Shown here piece after piece: positions 41,050 to 45,871 of a stretch of 45,871 nt of DNA; the stretch's first letter is position 1; each line of letters begins with the position of its first letter. The position numbers were made by a program, and so were the translations under genes. Below the pieces are notes generated by a model. The model saw only the letters and a program-made list of their open reading frames with translations, ran no database searches and was not told the DNA's origin. Origin of the DNA: Prevotella sp. UBA2809 (GTDB lineage: Bacteria > Bacteroidota > Bacteroidia > Bacteroidales > Bacteroidaceae). The stretch is from NCBI GenBank assembly GCA_002351725.1, contig DEHD01000029.1:1-45871 (forward strand), given 5' to 3'.

Positions 41050-41978
41050 GCCTTCATCACGCGGAATCCGTAATCCAGTATTGCGGCCGACTCAACGAAT
41101 CTGCTTTTAAAACTCCTGCTGTTCAGTAGCACTAACGTTAGTGTTATTCCGTCGCGTGTGGCTTGCGATGCGAGGCAGTATCCAGCCTGATATGTAAATC
41201 CTGTCTTTATTCCCGTACATCCCTCGTAGGTATGTATCAGCGCGTTGCTGTTTCGACAGTCCAGATGCCTTCCGTCTATCAGCGGAATCTGCTTCTCGGC
41301 CGTTCCCACTATTGCCGCAAAGGCACTGTCGCGCATGCAGTATCTGGCCAGTTTTACTAAGTCGGCCGCACTGCTGAAGTTGTTGTCGTTAGGCATACCG
41401 TTTGGGTTGGCAAAGTGAGTGCTGTCCATGCTCAGGTACATAGCCTTGCGGTTCATCATGTCGTAGAATGTCAGCGTGTCGCCAGCCACATGCTTTGCAA
41501 TGGCGTATGCAGCGTCGTTGTCGCTAATCATCATCATCTCCGCTATCAGGTCTTCCAGCAGGTACGCCTCGCCCTTTCTCACGCGTCCGTCCTTGTTAAT
41601 ATACACATCGTCCGTTATCTCTACGGTGTCTTTCAGCACTCCGTTCTCAAGCGCCAGCAAGCACGTCATCATCTTTGTTATCGACGCCATATATCGCTTG
41701 CAGTAGGCGTTCTTTGCCGATATCACTATGCCCGTACTGTCGTCTATCAGCATCCATGCGTCGGCCGATAGCGAGTCGAGCTTCGTGCGCCCCTCAATCG
41801 TGTCGGGGTTCACGCGCATCATCAGCTCCACGGTGTCCATCCGGCTCACCTCTTCCAGGCGTATCTCCTCGGGTGTTTTCTGCGGTTCCGGCTCCCTGCC
41901 TAATCCACACGAAGCCATCGATGTTAATGCTATAGTTGTACTGAATATAAATTGTGCAAATGTTTTATATGATTTCAT
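41025..41978 (-). CDS. D-alanyl-D-alanine carboxypeptidase (S11, lipoprotein)
   Basis: Trims peptidoglycan stem peptides. 317 residues with a type II signal: IALTSMASC followed by GLG, so probably lipid-anchored. Active-site motifs in order: SITK (S-x-x-K, about 101), SDN (S-x-N, in MISDNDAAYAIA) and KTG (GIKTGFT). It follows the AsmA-like gene with only 4 nt between, so one operon. Tail overlaps the M15 gene by 25 bp. Confidence 0.9.
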   Translation of the reverse strand: MKSYKTFAQFIFSTTIALTSMASCGLGREPEPQKTPEEIRLEEVSRMDTVELMMRVNPDTIEGRTKLDSLSADAWMLIDDSTGIVISAKNAYCKRYMASITKMMTCLLALENGVLKDTVEITDDVYINKDGRVRKGEAYLLEDLIAEMMMISDNDAAYAIAKHVAGDTLTFYDMMNRKAMYLSMDSTHFANPNGMPNDNNFSSAADLVKLARYCMRDSAFAAIVGTAEKQIPLIDGRHLDCRNSNALIHTYEGCTGIKTGFTYQAGYCLASQATRDGITLTLVLLNSRSFKSRFVESAAILDYGFRVMKAYRQNSKC

Positions 41979-41982
41979 TTCC

Positions 41983-43974
41983 TTATTGTTCTTTAAGTTT
42001 CTTCGCCTCTTTGGCCGCCTCTTTGGCAGCTTTCTTTTCGGCTTTGCGCTGCTCTCGGGCAGCTTTCTTTTCAGCCTTGCGGGCAGCCTTTTCGGCTTTT
42101 TTCTCCTCCTTTGCTTTCAGCTTTTCCTCCTTAGCAGCAGCCTTCTCCTGCTTTTTCTGCAACTTTTTCAGCTGAGCCTCAGTGCGCTCCTCATCAGTCA
42201 TCTTCTTCTGCCAGAACATATTCTTCAGACGCAGACGGGGCTTTATCTTCATCTTGTTGATAGAGTCAGTATTATTAAACGTAAAGTCGCACATTATGTC
42301 GGTGTGCTTCTTCGTCTGGGCTATGTGTCCATCAGCCACCACACCGTCGCTCTTTATCGTAGCGCTAATGTCGCTGAATTTTACCTTCCTGAAGCTGGCG
42401 CGCGCATCGTTCACTACCACCGAGCCTATAGGCAGTTTTCCGCCACGCAGTCGGCGCACGCGCGCTGTACGAGGCTTCGAGTAGTCGAACGTAAAGTTGG
42501 CGTTGAATCCCACATCCGTTATATGCTTCATCTCTATCACCTCGCCTAAGTTGAATCCCTTTGTGCTGGCCGAGCCTGTAAGATATTTTGTCCGCTCATT
42601 CAGCGTAAGGTTCACGCCAAGATATCCGTGCGTGGTGTTCAGCACACCGCGGAATTTCTCCATCTTGTAGAGCACGTCAAAACTGCCCTTAAAGCTTATT
42701 GATCCGAGGTTGTTAAGCTGGCGCATCATGAATTTCTTCACAAGGAACTGGTCAATTATGCGCTTGGCCGTAACCGCGTTGGTGTGCATCTTGTTAACGT
42801 AGAACCTTATAAACAGCTTCTCTTTCTCCTGCAGATGCGTTATATCGCCCTTGGCGTCAATCTTCAGCCTCTGGTCGTCGGTGTTCACATGCACCTGGCG
42901 GAAGTGCATCGTGCTGTCGGTACCACTCATCACCACCTTGAAGTTCAGCGGGATGGTAAATCGGCCTAATACCGGCGCAAACGGGCGCGCTATGTCCTTA
43001 AGTATCGTACGTCCTGTAATCATCGAGGTCTGGTACTCCAGTTTACGCCCCTGCTTCTTACTTGGCAACTGCACTATGGCACTGTCAAAGTTTATCGTGG
43101 TGTTCAGGTGTTTTATCGCCACGTTTCGCAGGTTAGCCTCGCGCTTGTTTATCCCCGCATCCAGACGGATATCGCTGAAGTTAAACCCACTCACCGAGTC
43201 CTTTGCCACGCAGCGCGTAAGCGATATGTTCACCGTATCCTTGCCGTAGTGGTTCACCATCAGCTCCAGGTCGGCCTTCACGTCCAGATGTCCCGCATCA
43301 AAGAATCCTCGCTTCGGTCGGTCGGCATTCTTTCTCGGCAGATGATTATTCGTAGTATATCGCAGTCCGTCGATTGTCACCACATACTTTTTGCCCTTTG
43401 GTTTCAGTGTCAGCAGCCTCATGCTGTAAGTGTCAGCCATCTGGTACTTCTTCGTAGCATGGTGATGCTCCACGTATATGTTTCTCAGCTGCAGACGGCT
43501 CACATCCAGCTCCAGCGTATTCTTACTTTTCGGCTTGTCGGTTGTTTTTGGCTTCTGCTTGTCGCTCTTAAAGGCATCTATTATAAACTGGAAGTTGGCC
43601 GCGCTGTCTCTCGGCTGAAACACTTTCGCACGCAGTCCGTCTATATCCGCGCTTTTCACCTCCACCTTATGCGCCATCAGGTCCTTCAGATCTACGCTCA
43701 CCGATATCCGGTCGGTCTGCAACATAGGCCGCTGCTGTCGGTCTTCCACATCCAGTCCAAAGAGGTTCACATCCATGGTGCCGAAGTTCACGCTCACGCT
43801 GTCTATCTGCACCTTGGTCTCAAGCTTTTCCTGCAACAGATCGGTGGCAAACTTAAGCAACCGCTGCTGACCCGCATTCGAGTTTATGTAGAAGAATATT
43901 GCCGCTAGCAGCACCAGAATCAGCGCCACCAGTCCGCCAAATATCTTTAATCCTAATATAAAAACCCTTTTCAT
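41983..43974 (-). CDS. AsmA-like/DUF748-type envelope protein
   Basis: 663 residues. One N-terminal membrane helix (FGGLVALILVLLAAIFFYI), then a large beta-rich periplasmic part of AsmA type: INSNAGQQRLLKFATDLLQEKLETKVQIDSVSV is the classic opening, where later repeats resemble the bridge proteins thought to move lipid between membranes. The last 75 residues are an almost pure Lys/Ala/Glu helix (KKAEKAARKAEKKAAREQRK), which is unusual in the family and, if the rest is periplasmic, would lie there too. First gene of the operon with the carboxypeptidase. Confidence 0.75.
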   Translation of the reverse strand: MKRVFILGLKIFGGLVALILVLLAAIFFYINSNAGQQRLLKFATDLLQEKLETKVQIDSVSVNFGTMDVNLFGLDVEDRQQRPMLQTDRISVSVDLKDLMAHKVEVKSADIDGLRAKVFQPRDSAANFQFIIDAFKSDKQKPKTTDKPKSKNTLELDVSRLQLRNIYVEHHHATKKYQMADTYSMRLLTLKPKGKKYVVTIDGLRYTTNNHLPRKNADRPKRGFFDAGHLDVKADLELMVNHYGKDTVNISLTRCVAKDSVSGFNFSDIRLDAGINKREANLRNVAIKHLNTTINFDSAIVQLPSKKQGRKLEYQTSMITGRTILKDIARPFAPVLGRFTIPLNFKVVMSGTDSTMHFRQVHVNTDDQRLKIDAKGDITHLQEKEKLFIRFYVNKMHTNAVTAKRIIDQFLVKKFMMRQLNNLGSISFKGSFDVLYKMEKFRGVLNTTHGYLGVNLTLNERTKYLTGSASTKGFNLGEVIEMKHITDVGFNANFTFDYSKPRTARVRRLRGGKLPIGSVVVNDARASFRKVKFSDISATIKSDGVVADGHIAQTKKHTDIMCDFTFNNTDSINKMKIKPRLRLKNMFWQKKMTDEERTEAQLKKLQKKQEKAAAKEEKLKAKEEKKAEKAARKAEKKAAREQRKAEKKAAKEAAKEAKKLKEQ

Positions 43975-43999
43975 CAGTCAACAGGCTAATATCTGTTTG

Positions 44000-44030
44000 C
44001 AAAAATACACAAAAAAGCCGAAAGCACAAA
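44000..44030 (-). promoter_or_regulatory. AsmA-operon promoter embedded in a terminator
   Basis: Minus strand TTTG (44027-44030), 19-bp spacer, TATTTTTG (44000-44007). The -33 box is the loop of the hairpin 44016-44040. Confidence 0.7.
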
Positions 44031-44040
44031 ACTTTCGGCT
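44016..44040. terminator. Terminator at the end of locus B
   Basis: AGCCGAAAG (44016-44024) pairs with CTTTCGGCT (44032-44040), with T runs on both sides. It closes the locus B transcripts just before the AsmA gene. Confidence 0.85.
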
Positions 44041-44048
44041 CGCTTTTT

Positions 44049-44158
44049 TCATTTCAGTGCTTCGCGACATAAGTCCCAGCCAGTAAGCAGCGCAAAATCA
44101 TCGATGCTATCTGTTCCGTTTTCCTGTATCGCCATCGCCCTACCCACCTTCATCCATC
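44049..44158 (-). pseudogene. 3' end of a P5-like gene (relic)
   Basis: Matches 17598-17707 base for base except about six of 110 positions. Encodes the last 35 residues (WMKVGRAMAIQENGTD...TGWDLCREALK) and stops in the same place. Directly upstream the frame hits a TGA where the complete gene has CGA, so only a fragment remains. No function expected; useful as a junction marker. Confidence 0.9.
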
Positions 44159-44258
44159 ATTTAATTTTCATATCGGAGCGCAAAGATAGTGCTTTTCCTC
44201 AAGATTATAAAGGCTTTTTCACAAAAATGTGTTCGCGTTACACTTTTATCCCCAAACG

Positions 44259-44290
44259 TTTGGTTATATGGATAATTAGTGGTATCTTTG
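44259..44290 (+). promoter_or_regulatory. Promoter of predicted small RNA B
   Basis: TTTG (44259-44262), 20-bp spacer, TATCTTTG (44283-44290); boxes and spacer length identical to copy A (11783-11814). Confidence 0.75.
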
Positions 44291-44296
44291 CAGTCC

Positions 44297-44420
44297 ATAA
44301 AAGATTTTAATGGTTCGCTCGGCTTTGCCGCTTGGCTAACCAAGAAGGTTTATGGTTGATTAATTTAGTTTTTTAAGTAATTAAGTAAAGAGGCTCGCAG
44401 TGATGCGCGCCTATTTTAAT
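44297..44420 (+). ncRNA. Predicted small RNA, copy B (about 124 nt)
   Basis: From the expected start about 7 nt after the -7 box to the hairpin AGGC-TCGC, loop, GCG-CGCCT (44391-44412) followed by ATTTTAATTT. Keeps 33 nt identical to copy A (44345-44377) and the loop GCAGTGATGC. Its 5' part has a different hairpin (CGGC-TTT-GCCG near 44320-44331). It converges on the small-ORF transcript. No ORF of note. Confidence 0.6.
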
Positions 44421-44508
44421 TTAGGTAAAACTTCAGGCTTTTATTCTATTGGTTCTGCAGCCATCATTAAGGGTTCTTGATATGGAGGATATTCAACTTC
44501 CAGATGAT

Positions 44509-44649
44509 TTACATCGCCTTGGCTATCTCGAAGTTGTGCTTCATATAATTGGCAGCGTCGACGGAGTTCATCGGCGATTTCATGGATTCCGCGATTTTCC
44601 GCAGTTTCCTCTCCACTGCTTCTTTGTGAAACTGATTCAGATATGTCAT
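44509..44649 (-). CDS. Small conserved protein, 46 aa (locus B copy)
   Basis: Starts MTYLNQFHKEAVERKLRKIA and includes MKSPMNSVDAANYMKHNF; ungapped match to the 51-aa product at 7519-7674, about two thirds identical. A TATCTTTG box lies directly upstream (minus strand, about 44660-44667). Here too a second frame is open from an ATG 7 nt earlier (44656) to 44441 (71 residues, MNYDISESVSQRSSGEE, ending MMAAEPIE). Both ATGs are kept in both loci. No kinase or hsdR follows in this copy. Function unknown. Confidence 0.6.
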   Translation of the reverse strand: MTYLNQFHKEAVERKLRKIAESMKSPMNSVDAANYMKHNFEIAKAM

Positions 44650-44703
44650 AATTCATATTTTGTGCAAAGATACAACTAATTTTTAAATTGCAAATACTTT
44701 TTT

Positions 44704-44868
44704 CTAAAAAGTTACATTTTTCACCTTCAACTCCCCCGACATCAATTTAGGCAGCATGCCATTCACCCTCTTCAACAATCTGGTAAAGTATGCAACAAAA
44801 TACACTCTCGTATTCTTGTCCTTAATAGTTAAAGTACAATATTCGCTGGCAATCTCTCTAATCAGGAT
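44704..44868 (-). pseudogene. Possible C-terminal relic of an HsdS-like gene
   Basis: 54 codons open between a TAA and a TAG: begins ILIREIASEYCTLTIKDKN and ends LLKRVNGMLPKLMSGELKVK. The L-P-K-L-M-S-G-E-L ending is common at HsdS C-termini. It sits immediately before the small ORF, exactly where hsdS sits in locus A. The upstream 35 residues are not clearly HsdS, so the call is tentative. Confidence 0.4.
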
Positions 44869-44878
44869 TTACATCGGG

Positions 44879-45466
44879 TTACAATAAGAAGGCCGCATGA
44901 GGCAGCGGATTTAAACCAATACTAAACTCATAATCTACAATCATTGATATAAAAGATTTTAGAATTAAATATAATGAAGGATAATCTCCTGTGAATGCCT
45001 TAGGGACCAACGAAACCTGTTCAGATAATAACAAACGAGATAAGGCTTTCACCTCAACCGGCGTGAAATTACAAGTATTAAACTTAATTATTGTCTTATA
45101 AAATTTTTTCATATCAAACATCAAGAGTTCCACGTCTATTGAATATAAACGGGATATAGAATAAATAAGATCATCATAGCTTCTACGGCTTAATAATCGA
45201 TTATTTTCATGCCCTTCTATAAAAGCTTTCTTGCGAAACACATCAACCAAACGTTTTGTTCTTTCTACGTTTTTTAGATTTGAGTAGCAACCATATGACA
45301 TAGCAAATGATGATTCTTCAATTAAACACATACCAAGACCTGCGTAACGTTTTCCCATCAGCTTATCTGCTATCCCTACATAATACTTATTGTATTCTTC
45401 CAAAATCTCTGCGAGTACTATTTTTCTCTCGTTGAGTTTATTCGTTATTTCTTTATTACGTGCCAT
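44879..45466 (-). CDS. Hypothetical protein, 195 aa (locus B cargo)
   Basis: Not recognised. Starts MARNKEITNKLNERKIVLAE; mostly helical, with a basic middle (KNVERTKRLVDVFRKKAF) and a hydrophobic C-terminal third (YLILKSFISMIVDYEFSIGL), perhaps one membrane-associated segment. Own strong promoter (45492-45523). It occupies the position that hsdM and its neighbours occupy in locus A. A/T-rich codon use unlike the core genes to the left. Could be orphan defence cargo; no evidence beyond position. Confidence 0.65.
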   Translation of the reverse strand: MARNKEITNKLNERKIVLAEILEEYNKYYVGIADKLMGKRYAGLGMCLIEESSFAMSYGCYSNLKNVERTKRLVDVFRKKAFIEGHENNRLLSRRSYDDLIYSISRLYSIDVELLMFDMKKFYKTIIKFNTCNFTPVEVKALSRLLLSEQVSLVPKAFTGDYPSLYLILKSFISMIVDYEFSIGLNPLPHAAFLL

Positions 45467-45491
45467 CTATTTATTATTATTTTTGTGGGTG

Positions 45492-45523
45492 CAAAGTTAA
45501 TAAAAAATGCTGGACTGTACAAA
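45492..45523 (-). promoter_or_regulatory. Promoter of the 195-aa gene
   Basis: Minus strand TTTG (45520-45523), 20-bp spacer, TAACTTTG (45492-45499), 26 nt before the ATG. Confidence 0.75.
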
Positions 45524-45533
45524 TAAAAAGTAA

Positions 45534-45775
45534 TATTCAAGTATTCAAATATTCAAATATTCATTTATGACAGGAAGGTTTTTGCAAGTGGTGGGTGACT
45601 CTTGCGAAAACCTTCTATGGGAGTAAAGGGTGATAGAGAGGATAATTTATTAAAATATAGTTTTATTATTATATATATTATAATATATATAATAATAAGA
45701 TTTTCTTAGTCAACTTTTTTTAGGAAAGCAAAAAACCTTCCTGTCGTATTTGAATAAATGAATAAATGAATATTT
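45534..45775. repeat. 36-bp AT palindrome flanked by inverted TATTCA iterons (locus B element)
   Basis: Left arm: four 8-bp words of TATTCAAA type (45534-45565), then GACAGGAAGG. Right arm, inverted: CCTTCCTGTC, then three words of AATGAATA type up to about 45773. Centre: perfect 36-bp A/T palindrome at 45663-45698. The left arm also forms a hairpin of its own, GAAGGTTTTTGCAAG against CTTGCGAAAACCTTC (about 45574-45615). Same architecture and same palindrome length as 3662-3829, with different words. Confidence 0.85.
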
Positions 45776-45871
45776 TTGTCTTTCCCTGTATAATGTTGAC
45801 TCCCTCTGAGCCTTGATTTGTTACTGTTTCGTTAATTACTGTTTATTATACTGATTTTGTTGACTTATCTC
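45776..45871. other. Window edge, nothing recognised
   Basis: A/T-rich sequence after the iterons; contains GTTACTGTTTCGTTAATTAC-type short words but no gene or promoter that I can support. Confidence 0.3.

Larger units (their letters stand above)
44170..44454 (-). repeat. Common 3' flank, copy B (match to 11604-11905)
   Basis: Reads from MAAEPIE and stop through a hairpin with core GCATCACTGC, the small-RNA copy and both promoter -7 boxes. After the box at 44181-44188 it joins directly to the P5 relic, where copy A continues into the 294-aa gene. Confidence 0.8.

Noticed and set aside
44441..44656. 71-aa frame as the main gene of locus B
   Set aside because: The frame starting 7 nt later is better conserved with locus A; the 71-aa frame is kept only as an alternative in that entry.
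45534..45775. CRISPR-like array
   Set aside because: Units are 8 bp without spacers and arranged in inverted arms around a palindrome.

Overview
The window looks like chromosome from a Bacteroidales bacterium, most probably Prevotella or a close relative. Evidence: the promoters have the Bacteroidetes form (TTTG or TTG, about 20 bp, then TAnnTTTG), Shine-Dalgarno sites are mostly weak, and lineage-typical families are present (HU-HIG DNA-binding protein with a 'smalltalk' micro-protein, DUF3127, DUF4835, VirE-N/DUF3987 primase). The genus is an inference. I found no tRNA, rRNA, CRISPR array, integrase or transposase.

Layout. (1) 1-3.5 kb: 3' part of a UmuC-type polymerase, Hsp20, methylglyoxal synthase, then leftward HU and a 33-aa smalltalk gene. 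(2) 3.66-11.9 kb ('locus A'): an AT palindrome bracketed by inverted ATCACAG iterons, then a type I restriction-modification operon (hsdM, an RNA polymerase alpha-CTD-like protein, a membrane-anchored coiled-coil protein, hsdS, a 51-aa protein overlapping a polyvalent-protein kinase, hsdR), then a predicted antisense small RNA between convergent and divergent promoters. (3) 11.95-17.7 kb: an unknown gene, then a primase module (four or five small proteins including an OB-fold, a PrimPol/DUF3987 protein and a P5-like protein) whose junctions carry short iterated words. (4) 17.7-44.0 kb: core genes in long runs: lon-tgt-lptG-DEAD-ispE-galE; trmN; DUF3127; dnaN-exonuclease-DUF4835-recN-TPR; rarA-UPF0126-dnaB; an acidic protein-hppA-M15 peptidase; AsmA-like-PBP. 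(5) 44.0-45.9 kb ('locus B'), in inverted orientation: a palindrome/iteron element, an unknown 195-aa gene, an HsdS-like tail, a second copy of the small ORF, a second copy of the predicted small RNA, and the last 110 bp of the P5-like gene.

The main discovery is that locus B is collinear with locus A plus the primase module, but with nearly all cargo missing. The order palindrome, first gene(s), hsdS end, small ORF, common 3' hairpin/small RNA, P5 end is kept in both, in opposite orientations about 26 kb apart. This defines a repeating island architecture with conserved end parts (36-bp AT palindrome with inverted iterons; small ORF; small RNA with its own promoter and terminator; P5 tail) and exchangeable contents. 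Function and mobility are inferences; the repeats themselves are visible.

All alignments and counts were made by eye. Starts were moved from upstream TTG codons to ATG where a ribosome site or promoter position argued for it.
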